30,900 nucleotides of DNA from Perkinsus chesapeaki. Taxonomy: Eukaryota > Perkinsozoa > Perkinsida > Perkinsidae. The position numbers were made by a program, and so were the translations under genes. The stretch covers positions 1 to 30,900 of the forward strand of contig JAAPAO010000431.1 in NCBI GenBank assembly GCA_013115145.1. Reading direction: 5' to 3'. The notes beneath the pieces are model-generated. The model had not been told where the DNA came from. It made no database searches and worked only from the letters and a program-made list of their open reading frames with translations. The first letter of the stretch is position 1. Every line of letters starts with the position of its first letter. Positions 20,845 through 29,463 of the stretch are shown in pieces.

Positions 20845-21932
20845 ATGATGCCTATCCTCGGTCTACTCGTCGCTGTGCCAGTGGTAGCGGGTTACACGTT
20901 CTACAAAGGACTCAATCTCCCATGGGTCGAATTGGAACATCCCAGATGTTTCAACCAAACAGAATGCCCCTACAAGGTTAACTATACTTGGGACTTCTAT
21001 TTCACCAACCTCACTGGCCAGGGAGTGGTGAACTTCGCTCTCGGTGGATACACCATCATTAACAGCGAGATCGTGGTTGACTTAGCCCCCGAATATCCCC
21101 CGTGGGATCCGAAGGACTTCCAGAAGTTACGAACTATGGTATCTGCGAAGAATGGGTCGATTCTGGTCGACCTCGGAGCCTACATGGATATTCAATTCAA
21201 CGAGACTTTGTTCTTATCCAGTGTTTCTAGCTTCCTAGGCACGTATAAAGTCGATGGCTTCATTGTTCGTTTATCACCCTACAATATGGATAACATTATG
21301 AACTTAACCAAAGTGGTGCACGCCATTTCGAATAGAAGCGTTGCTGCTTTGGGGTGAGAGCCCTCTGCGAGTCAGAGTCTCTGACTTCCTTCCCCGCTAT
21401 TTCACATCAGCTTCCGTTCAGGTTCGAAACTTCTTATTGGCAAGAAGTCAAGAAAGCGAATTTGACAGAACACGCGAATATGAGTTTCGCTTCGTTATGG
21501 CCGAACGATAAGGGTGATACTGCGACCTTCAATACGGAAGAGTATGCCAAAAGTGTCATTAAGAACGCCACTTCGGCTGGCGTGGCTAACCGCTCTTTAG
21601 TTGTGGAGGTAAGCTGAACTCGTCGATAGCTTTCGTAAATCCTTCCGCAGATACCTCTTTTGGCCCGATCAAATTACGGCTCTGATGACGTTGGATACTC
21701 AAGCATGATATTCGACTTTAATGCAGATCCCCACGGCAATGGTACCGTGGTGGTCAATGCCACTACCGGTGACATGTATTATTTTATTTCTCAAAGTCAA
21801 GCAGTTAAACGAGGCCAACTAAGTGATGCTCTACATTTACACGGTGTTATGCTCCAAGGAAACCAAGAGTTTCAAGAGGACCTTTACCCGTGGGATAATA
21901 GATCTGTTTGTTACGGCTTAGCCCATAGATGA
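20845..21932 (+). CDS. Secreted, heavily N-glycosylated protein, possibly GH18-like
   Basis: Three exons close in frame: 20845-21353, 21422-21608 and 21651-21932, giving 325 residues. Introns are 68 and 42 nt. The start is the first of two adjacent ATGs; the protein opens with a signal peptide (MMPILGLLVAVPVVAG) and a GTG-led extension is ignored. I count about 14 N-X-S/T sequons spread along the chain, so it should be densely glycosylated in the secretory pathway. The segment ILVDLGAYMDIQF followed by GTYKVDGFIVRLSPYNM resembles the strand/DGxxxx pattern of glycoside hydrolase family 18 (chitinase-like) barrels, but the catalytic DxxDxDxE motif is not visible, so enzymatic activity is doubtful. 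The last exon has a truncated copy at 22767-22960. Confidence 0.75.
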
Positions 21933-22723
21933 TAAATTATTCAGCAAAGAGTGAGAAGTGGCAATTTGATGTCATCTCACTATGAATGTTTACCGGTATT
22001 CATTAGATCAGTTTTTTCGACCTCAAGGTCGAAAAACCGGCCCAGCTGTTATATACGCTTGGTATTGTTGTGTTTATGTTGTGTTGTCAATATATTCGAT
22101 AAAGTTAGACCACTGAGCTGGCTCACCTATTGGTAGAGAACAACAGGTCGGCGGCGGCAGCGGCCTCTTATCCGTTCCATAGGTGGGACGTCACGAGGCT
22201 TGCGGTGCGGCCACCGCCTGGGATCGGCAACCTCAAGGCTGACGAGTCACTATATGCCTGCCGCTCCACACTGCGGACCCGCCAGTTGCGTCGCCGACGG
22301 ACCCCTTCGCTCTCAATCCCCGCAGACAGATGTTTGTGTTTGCGTGCAACTGAATATTCTATCCGATTTAATAAATCCGTGTCATGCAACCTGAACAGAT
22401 ATTTTGGTTCCGTTTAACCCTTGCGCAGTCGGAACTCAGTAAAAGATCTAAAGCCATGAAAGTAAGAGTTGCATTTGCCTGCTCTTCCCATGTGAAAATT
22501 CAACATCAAACCGTTGTTAGTGCCGCACCACTTCTGCTGGTTTGGGGGAGCAATGCTCCACGGGAGCCAGTTGTGCTCGTACTTTGTTCCCTTTTTCATC
22601 TCGATCGCCTGAAGGTACAACTATACATATTCTACGAAAGAGGATTTGCATTTATACGCGTAAGTTATGCTATGTTTCTGTTTGTGTTGAGCATCGGGCG
22701 CGCCCATTCCAATCACTCTTCTT
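21933..22723. other. Spacer between the secreted-protein gene and its truncated copy
   Basis: No gene supported. It contains the inverted repeat 22013-22036 (11-bp arms TTTTTCGACCT/AGGTCGAAAAA with a 2-nt centre), a GC-rich segment at 22140-22330 that reads through in several frames without family signal, and a GGGCGCGCCC palindrome at 22695-22704. Confidence 0.45.
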
Positions 22724-22766
22724 GCAGACGCTCCATACTTCTGCCGCAGAAGTATGGAGCGTCTGC
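22724..22766. repeat. 21-bp perfect inverted repeat, 1-nt centre, at a duplication breakpoint
   Basis: Left arm 22724-22744 and right arm 22746-22766 are exact reverse complements around a single C. Similarity to exon 3 of the secreted-protein gene begins at the base after the right arm. Confidence 0.95.
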
Positions 22767-22960
22767 ATGGTACCGTGGTGGTCAATGCCACCACCGATGA
22801 CATGTGTTATTTCATTTCTCAAAGTCAAGCAGTTGAAAGATGCCAGTTGAGTGATGCACTACATTTACACGGAATCGCGCTGGAAGCTAACTACGACTTT
22901 CAAACTGACCTCCACCCGTGGGATGACGAATCTATTTGTTATGGTTTAGCCCACGGATGA
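22767..22960 (+). pseudogene. Truncated copy of the secreted-protein gene's last exon
   Basis: From 22767 the sequence matches 21739 onward of the upstream gene at high identity, on both DNA and protein level: GTVVVNATTDDMCYFISQSQ here against GTVVVNATTGDMYYFISQSQ there, then QLSDALHLHG in both and a shared end CYGLAH. The frame is intact to the stop (TGA), but everything upstream (signal peptide, exons 1-2, first part of exon 3) is absent and replaced by an inverted repeat. Substitutions are spread along it, so it is not a very recent copy. It is probably non-functional. An ATG just inside the repeat opens the frame but gives no signal peptide. Confidence 0.85.
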
Positions 22961-23045
22961 GTATACAGATTGTACCTCGCAATAGATGTTATGAGTGGAT
23001 TGTCCATCATGTCAGTGCGCCTTTCGATCGCCGAAAATGCTTTCG

Positions 23046-23103
23046 CAGTGGATACTCTCCACTGCCAGTGGACCACTGGAGACTCTCCAGTGCCTCCGAG
23101 GTG
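23046..23103. repeat. Three overlapping short inverted repeats
   Basis: CAGTGGA/TCCACTG around a 5-nt centre, CCAGT/ACTGG around a short centre, and CACTGGAGA/TCTCCAGTG follow one another and share bases, so one strand can pair in several alternative ways. Confidence 0.7.
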
Positions 23104-23174
23104 CCGGTATTCAAAGTTTAAATACACGCGAAAAATGTTGTGTCGGTGCTGTATGGAGTGAGATCACCCAGTTC

Positions 23175-23249
23175 ACTCGTACAGTACGAGTTCTCCTCTG
23201 TTCATTATCAAAGTAACTTTGATAATGAACAGAGGAGGCGGCCTCCTCT
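23175..23249. repeat. Three consecutive 1-nt-centred inverted repeats
   Basis: 23175-23191: ACTCGTAC, A, GTACGAGT. 23193-23237: 22-bp perfect arms (23193-23214 and 23216-23237) around a single A. 23231-23249: AGAGGAGGC, G, GCCTCCTCT, which overlaps the end of the previous right arm. A further one follows at 23263-23277 (GAGACAT, C, ATGTCTC). The chain structure suggests repeated events at the same site. Confidence 0.9.
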
Positions 23250-23371
23250 GACAGAGACATCTGAGACATCATGTCTCGCCTGGCGAAACCGTTGCACTAA
23301 AGGTTTACCGCCATCCGACACGGAGAAACTTGCAAGGTTGGTTGCAGTTTGAATTACTATTTCCGGTTACC

Positions 23372-23388
23372 GATATTCATTGAATATC
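23372..23388. repeat. 8-bp perfect inverted repeat, 1-nt centre
   Basis: GATATTCA, centre T, TGAATATC, in non-coding DNA. Confidence 0.8.
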
Positions 23389-23482
23389 TGTGAGCTGATT
23401 ATAATTCAACACTTTCGCGTAAAAAGCTGATTTTCAACTGCTTTTTGGGAACCACAAACCACTGACACAACGGGATGTTAAC

Positions 23483-23556
23483 GATTGGTTACCAATCATT
23501 GCCAATTATTGGTAACCAATCATTCATTGGTACCCATACAACTTGTATGATACAAG
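23483..23556. repeat. 14-bp inverted repeat plus a 1-nt-centred repeat
   Basis: GATTGGTTACCAAT (23483-23496) is the reverse complement of 23508-23521, with an 11-nt centre. Each arm itself contains the partial palindrome ATTGGTTACCAAT. CTTGTAT, G, ATACAAG follows at 23542-23556. Confidence 0.8.
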
Positions 23557-23614
23557 CACGTCCACTTGATGTTTCCATAAATCACGTTTACACTGAACTC
23601 GATCACCCGAAACA

Positions 23615-23652
23615 CGTACACAATGATTGTGTACGTCACCACAGTAACTGTG
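23615..23652. repeat. Two 1-nt-centred inverted repeats
   Basis: CGTACACAAT, G, ATTGTGTACG at 23615-23635 and CACAGT, A, ACTGTG at 23640-23652. Confidence 0.85.
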
Positions 23653-23672
23653 AATAGGAGCGATAGGAATAG

Positions 23673-23733
23673 GATTATCTGAATAGGAGCGAACGAACTG
23701 TGGCACAGTTCGTTCGCTCCTATTCAGATAATC
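23673..23733. repeat. 30-bp perfect inverted repeat, 1-nt centre (largest in window)
   Basis: Left arm 23673-23702 and right arm 23704-23733 are exact reverse complements with one G (23703) between them. The left arm contains GAATAGGAGCGA, and close variants of GAATAGGAG also occur just upstream at 23653-23672, so the left arm is the likely original and the right arm the copy. Confidence 0.97.
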
Positions 23734-23750
23734 GACAGTTCAACTACCAA

Positions 23751-23831
23751 AAGACCGACGGTCTTGAAGCCTTCACTAATATCTCGTATCCATAACTCAG
23801 TACACTCGCGTTCTGTACACAATTTGTGTAC
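23751..23831. repeat. Two further 1-nt-centred inverted repeats
   Basis: AAGACCG, A, CGGTCTT at 23751-23765 and GTACACAA, T, TTGTGTAC at 23815-23831. Confidence 0.8.
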
Positions 23832-23960
23832 CAACTTTGTGTAACATAAAAAGTTCGTACACTTTCATTCCGTTCACCCAAATTCCGTACACCAAAATCT
23901 CAATTCACACTTTTTTCACACATGCTTATCTCGTACACTTTCATTTCGTACACTCGAAAA
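23799..23960. repeat. Irregular CGTACAC-type short repeats
   Basis: The motif G-T-A-C-A-C, usually as CGTACAC, recurs about eight times in 160 bp, and the longer CGTACACTTTCATT occurs twice, at about 23856 and 23932. Spacing is irregular, so it is not a simple tandem repeat. It is not coding in any frame I could chain. Confidence 0.6.
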
Positions 23961-24014
23961 GTTTAAAAAGGACTACCTTCTGTACTTATAAAATTTTTAA
24001 AACCTGCGAGTTAC

Positions 24015-24062
24015 CTGCGAGTCACTCGCAGCGAGTGTCACATGACTCGTGCGGCACGAGTC
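24015..24062. repeat. Three overlapping 1-nt-centred inverted repeats
   Basis: CTGCGAGT, C, ACTCGCAG (24015-24031); CACTCGC, A, GCGAGTG (24023-24037), sharing eight bases with the first; and GACTCGTGC, G, GCACGAGTC (24044-24062). The three share the CGAGT/ACTCG core. Confidence 0.85.
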
Positions 24063-25622
24063 GTGACCAAATTCTGGTATTCCGGGATTCCATTCCTTAT
24101 CTAACAAACGCCCGAATTCAGGCTTGCAGTCGGATGCGGTCCTTTACCAGCCGTTCTCTACGGCATCCTCTCAGCGAAAACAACCGGCTCAACTAACCCA
24201 CAGATGAATCTCTTCTGCACCGTGCCTTCGGCGGCATCGAAGTCGGCTTCTACGAATACACCTTTCGCTAGTTTTGCTTTTCACTTTTTACTTCAAGTTC
24301 GCTATTCGTGGGCGTGATAGTGTTCTCTAGCACTCACGCTCGGCTTGTATCCAGTACGATAAATCTGACACCTTGCCATATTTTCGCCGTCCGTACAGAA
24401 ATCCCATCTCGAGGAGAGAAGTACGCTTGAAAACCTTGCATGAAATGGCCACTGGCGTAGCAGCGAGGTGCGAGATCGAAGTGAGACGAATTAGCTCAGA
24501 TACTCTAACCACCACTCTGCCCCCTAGTAATAGACTGAGGTAAGGAAGAAATTGCGTTCGTGATTACCGACACTGTTCATGTCTCAGCAGTCTGTCTTTA
24601 GGAAATGTTGATTTAGTTTCTGTGGTTGTTGCTGCAGCAGCAGCAGTGCTTCATTACTGATGAAACATCAGTTTCATCATCGAGAATGTTGACAGTTTAA
24701 AATATCGACTCACGGCCCTCAATTTAAACTATCAGAGACTGCGGCTCGCAATCACAACAATTAGTTTCGCATCCAGGCCAGTTCTTCGGGCTAGATGCGG
24801 ACGAGTTGCGTTCCATAGGGAGGTAATCTTGCTGTGGTTTCGCCGTCAGAGGGTTCCCGGGCAAGCCAACAGCAACCAAAGGAAGAGGGCGAAGAGATGG
24901 ACATCTATAAACCGCTCCTTTTCTGAGAATATGCAAATGCCTCGCGAGTCGCGACTTGTTTCCGTGAGCCGATCCCCCGCATGACTGGTCACTTACAATG
25001 TGATCCGCGGAGGTTCAAGTATGGTGACGGATATATCGTATTCCGGGCTTCAGTGGAAAATGCTTTCCTGGCCCAACTAGTCCCACCGTGGGACTCCCAC
25101 GGACAACTATTCTTCGTTACTTAGCTTAGCCCGGCAGAAACGCTGACAATATTAGTTCATCAGAGCATCTGATGGACAGAACAACAGTGTTCAGATGACA
25201 ATGTGCGAGCCGCTTCACATCATAGTCTATGCCAAGTTGCTCTACATCGGTAGAGCTAATGCCATTAGGAACTCTCAGCCCGTTCCACTAGTATACAATG
25301 GGATATGCGCATATGGGGAGTTTCAAGGCATAAATAGCCTCAATCGGCGATCTACTATCGTGCCCGATACAGAGCTACTGTATGGCAAGCTTATATGCTG
25401 ATGATGCTTTTGCTCTGCTTTCCTTTTCCCATTAAGATCTAACCAGACTCAGTGTACAAGGGAAGGACAAATGGAGGCTGAAATGACATCTGACTAGGTC
25501 AAATAATCAGGGTTCGGGCTCCACTCTGGGATAATTGTGAGTATTAACATTACAGGAAGTTGATATATGAACCTGAATGGGAGAGATATCGACCGTCACA
25601 GTGTTTGCAATGATAATAATGC
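24063..25622. other. Gene-poor stretch
   Basis: No gene supported. Open frames at 24724-24936 (minus, cysteine-rich end) and 25195-25401 (plus) have no family signal and no splice partners. Inverted repeats occur at 24658-24679 (9-bp arms, 4-nt centre) and 25080-25102 (two overlapping 1-nt-centred repeats). A short CAG-repeat patch lies near 24635-24647. Confidence 0.45.
25080..25102. repeat. Two overlapping 1-nt-centred inverted repeats
   Basis: GTCCCAC, C, GTGGGAC (25080-25094) and CCGTGGGA, C, TCCCACGG (25086-25102). The right arm of the first is part of the left arm of the second. Confidence 0.85.
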
Positions 25623-27546
25623 CTACCTTGCTAACCAGCTCTTTTTATGATGAGGTCTCAGCTCTTCATCAATCATCTCCTCGGGAGTAGGCGAAGATCC
25701 GTACAACTTCTGGTATATCTGAAATTTAACTGAAATCAACACACGAGCAAAGAGGGAGAGATCGAGAATGATTATATCGTACGGAGATATTTGGGATTCA
25801 CAGTAGGAGCTAGAGCAGGGAGAACAACAGCAGCAGCGGCCCTTACCCGTTCCCGTTCCTCGGTGGTGTTGTCCATATCTGAGCCGTCTGAAGGTTTCCC
25901 TTGGCTTTTCATCTCCTCATTAACTGCCGCAGACCGTTTTTCTTTTTCTTGCTCCACTAATTCATCACGCTTAGCGCGCCTTTGCTGTAAACGGTCGAGC
26001 TTATTCAGCTGAAAAAGGAAAACAATTTCCAAGTCACCGGAAAAATTTCGAATCAAGGGAGATTTCAGAACTATGAGTCATGGCCGGCCACACCGATGAA
26101 GTAGAGTACGGATGCCGCCTATCTAACTGTGCCTAAAGAGGATGCCTTAGACACCGTGCCTATGAGAATGACAGAGAACGTATTCCGGTATGAGCTCACC
26201 TGCACATCAAGTGATGGCCTTGCACCGATTCCAGCGCCAGGAGCTCCTCTAGACTGCCAAAACTTCTTAACAAACTCATCCAGTCGCATGAGATAAAGAA
26301 CACTCACAGCCAATACAAGGTAATAGCCATTGATAGCTGAGAAATGCAACGATATAGCCCACAAGCCTACGAAGGATGATGATGACAGCTACTATTATTA
26401 CAGATATCCAAAACAAAAGCGAGGAAGAAAACCCGCAGAACCATAGACAGTCTGCGCCGCATTTCAGCTCCTGCCTCTGAAGGAAGACTGCTAGTTAGAC
26501 CGGTACCGAGAATCCGCTTACCTATTGCTTGCTGCGCTGCCTCGGCCTGCTGACGCTGCCGAGCTCCATCTGAGATTAGCACACCAATACCGAAACCTGA
26601 ACGTCATTAGAGACTGCATGAGCTACCTGCTTCATTTGGACGACGACCTCCTTCAGCCTCGGAAGTAGAACCGCCTGAAAGCACAAAAGCTTCCCACAAC
26701 TCTTCGCTGGTCTGGCAGCCAGTAGTGTTCACTTGAGCACCCCACAGTGTGCTTAAAGCAGCAGGTAGTTTTGAGATACGCAATGATACAGTAGTTGGCA
26801 TCCTCGCACTCATCAATACTAGTACCAAGCAGAAAACCCAAGTTCTACACGGAAGCGATTCCTTCTCCAAAATACGGCACGCGTCATCTGGCGACCGGGA
26901 TTCAGTACGGCTAACTTGACCATCAGATTTTAGGCCCCATTTTCCCTTCTAATATATTCCTGATGCAGCCTCTACCTTCAGCATGACGGATTTGCACAAG
27001 TATAGAGGATGTGACCGATTCCTGATTGTCGCCCATCGCAGCGTTGAGGAAGGCTAGGCCCTGGACGGACAGTATATGGTAACTTGGAAAAGGTTATAAG
27101 CTTACCTGGGCGTTATGAAGAGCTTCAACAGTCTTCAGTTGACTGAGGATTAAACGCCATAGCTGCCCCTAAAACAGCCCTGTCGAATGAATGCAGAATT
27201 TGCCGTGCTAAACCATGCGTTGATGGTCAACTGTGATCTTACATATAGCATGACCGATACGATTATTTTTTGATAGACACAAGAAACGACATTGGTAATG
27301 CTATTAGGAAATTGCCGAAACTAAATGAAGTACCCTCTTTATTACCTGAGACTCGCACAACATCATCATCTGTTTACAATATCTCACATTATCATCACTC
27401 AGATTCATGCTGCCCTCCTTAGCCCGATAGGCTGCTGGTGACGATGGCATAAAAAATGGTGAAGGGTAACTTGGACCGTTATGTGACATCCAAAAACTAC
27501 TCCAACAGGTTGATGCATGATTGCTATGTATGATAGGACGATCCAT
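25623..27546 (-). CDS. Uncharacterised membrane protein with C-terminal coiled coil, multi-exon
   Basis: Starts at the ATG at 27546 (an internal ATG giving MSHNGPSYPSPFFMPSS is an alternative). Exon 1 ends at 27346. Exon 2 is 27168-27106 (GQLWRLILSQLKTVEALHNA). A third exon encodes LAFLNAAMGDNQESV. After a middle part whose junctions I could not fix come ISDGARQRQQAEAAQQAIG, then two hydrophobic segments (MVLRVFFLAFVLDIC and NGYYLVLAVSVLYLM), then RLDEFVKKFWQSRG. A charged coiled coil follows (LNKLDRLQQRRAKRDELVEQ), and a tail SSPTPEEMIDEELRPHHKK ending at TAG 25623-25625. Acceptors are pyrimidine-rich (for example CTTTTTCAG). I do not recognise the family. The layout suggests an integral membrane protein with a cytosolic coiled-coil tail. 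Confidence 0.55.
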
Positions 27547-27707
27547 TCACCATTTCCCTTATCTTCACTCATTATTATCCACACCTTCTCCCTTCGATCA
27601 CTGTATTAACGCTATAGACCACAACCACAACTGGAAACGGTTGATAAAGGTGACAGTGAAGTAGAACAACAACAATCGAATCGAAGAATCTTTGTATACT
27701 GTCTTGT

Positions 27708-27728
27708 ATCATCATCATCATCATCATC
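27708..27728. repeat. (ATC)7 microsatellite
   Basis: Seven perfect ATC units, 12 bp past the stop codon of the minus-strand epimerase gene, so probably in its 3' UTR. Confidence 0.95.
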
Positions 27729-27739
27729 AAGTGGTGGCC

Positions 27740-29372
27740 TCAGTTGCCGTTGGTAGCAGGTAAGCTTCTCGTCAACTTCTGTTCCGCCGTCCAAGATTCG
27801 TGTGGAGCAACCTTGATGGGATCAACTGCTGCTGCCGACTCAACACACACGTATCTGAGTAAAGATGATACACGGTAAAGAGGCAAACTAGTAACTAGTA
27901 CTGTGACTAGTGCAGCACTAGTATACTAGTACAGCACACTGCTACCATACTACCTGACAGCACTGCTGTCAATAATCACTACTCTATAAGCGAGGTGAGG
28001 ACAAATGGCATGCAAGCCATTGATGCGACTCGAGACCCCGACCGAGTTATTGCAAAGCAGAAAACAGCCTGTGATAACGGACCCTACTTTTTATAGTCCC
28101 CAGCAGGCATGTCACCCAGGGAATCGCTGCCGATATTCCAAACCACAGTATCGGGGAACGAGGCGCTCTTCTCGATAGTGAACCTGTTCGAAGAATAATA
28201 CGCAGGTCGGTTCCATGAAAATCCCTCCTACACTAGGGTGCCGTTGGATAGGATATGAGCTGGTCCAGCAGCCTGTTTGTATACCCTGTCTACCATGCCA
28301 CCAGTGAATGCTATAGCAGTATTAGGATCATAACCTGAACGCATGTGATGGACAGTAAGGACGATTCACTAGGGAAAACAGTGCACCTGGTCCCGCCGAG
28401 GCGACTTCGCTACCAACTACATGCTATCCAAAGTTTTCCCAAAAAAGCAAATGAAAAGCTTGGATTCCGAACCTTCATGGGAATTTGGGTTAGTTTAAGA
28501 CATTATAAGGATATAGCAAGCCGTGCAAATGGCGCCAGTGCACGACACTGAGTATCCATTTTACGACCTACAGTCTCTGCCGCCCTGAGCCGTGTCATTG
28601 TAATGATGCTCGCCAACTCCCTCTACCGAGGTCTTGGATATATCATCAATAGAGAAGTAACTAAAGACAATATAGACCCCTTCAATCAGCTATCATTACG
28701 TATGAAGTGCAGTAGTGAAGTGCATATCCTCATCACCAGTGTTTTTAACATTCATTTCCATTTTCAAATAGTCTCCTCCAAGAGTAACAGTATACCTCAG
28801 CTCAAAGTCAAATGGACAATCCATCGTCTTCTTAGTGAACTCGCTCGGCACAAGTTTCAAAGTCACCTGTACGAAATAGCATAACACCCCCAAACCCGAC
28901 CGCAGCGGTAATACACAGGGATCCTCTTCAGTGCTGTAGCTGTCGAGCTCCCACTCAGTATTCCTAGCAAAGCCATGCTTGTGGAAGGGACCATTGCCGG
29001 CAAATTGAGGCCAGCAAACCTAACAAGAGCCACTGCTGCTGCATGAAAGCATCACCGCTACTACCGGAACACCACCTCTGAGAGCCTTGCCGTTACCGTA
29101 CTCGGCCGTGGGTGACATGTACAGATTCGAGTTGCCTGTATGAAGATTATCAACTAGTGAATTGCCTTAGAGTAGCACCTTCTTTATCGGTCCATTTGGC
29201 TACATGAGCACCGTAGATATATATCTCACAAGATGCTTTAGGATACTTTGGATGTCGCAAGGTGACCATAGGGAGATCTGATTACGGCAACCATCCCCAC
29301 CAACTGGGCCCTATGTGGCTTACCTCCTTTGCCTTTGGAAACGATGAAGTTGCCCGGTAATGATGATGCCAT
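27740..29372 (-). CDS. Glucose-6-phosphate 1-epimerase (hexose-6-phosphate mutarotase)
   Basis: Nine exons on the minus strand close in frame: 29372-29324, 29277-29179, 29135-29065, 29019-28915, 28866-28700, 28660-28572, 28334-28232, 28183-28088 and 27854-27740, giving 297 residues. Introns are 39-237 nt, GT-AG. The protein follows the YeaD/YMR099C aldose-1-epimerase-like family: IYIYGAHVAKWTDKEG, ALRGGVPVCWPQFAGNGPFH, HGFARNTEWEL, VTLKLVPSEFTKK, FELRYTVTLGGDYLKMEMNV, the catalytic-region ALHTYF, FTGGMVDRVY, DTVVWNIGSD, and the closing VCVESAAAV with P and W before the end. The family interconverts alpha and beta anomers of hexose 6-phosphates in the cytosol. Length is normal and all landmark motifs are present, so it should be active. 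The last intron is unusually rich in palindromes. Confidence 0.93.
27906..27970. repeat. Palindrome cluster inside the last epimerase intron
   Basis: ACTAGTGC, A, GCACTAGT at 27906-27922; the spacer-free palindrome ACTAGTATACTAGT at 27917-27930; and GACAGCA, C, TGCTGTC at 27956-27970. More ACTAGT copies lie just before (27889-27900). All are within the intron 28087-27855, so the coding sequence is untouched. Confidence 0.85.
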
Positions 29373-29463
29373 AATGCTAGTATCGAACAAGCCTATCGTG
29401 TGGTGTGGACTATAACGCAATAAAACAAACAGATAGCAAATATAATATTATGATAATACGGTA

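Noticed and set aside
24327-24515. tRNA-like or coding segment on the minus strand near 24.3-24.5 kb
   Set aside because: No cloverleaf forms. The open frame has no family signal or splice partners.
22724-25102. CRISPR array or rho-independent terminators
   Set aside because: The repeats are inverted, unrelated in sequence and irregularly spaced. There are no direct repeats with spacers, and the DNA is eukaryotic.
22724-25102. MITE-type mobile elements
   Set aside because: Arms of different repeats share no sequence, have no internal region (centre of one base) and no target-site duplications that I can see.
28345-28551. Plus-strand 68-codon open frame
   Set aside because: It lies within a 237-nt intron of the minus-strand epimerase gene, between well-supported exons.
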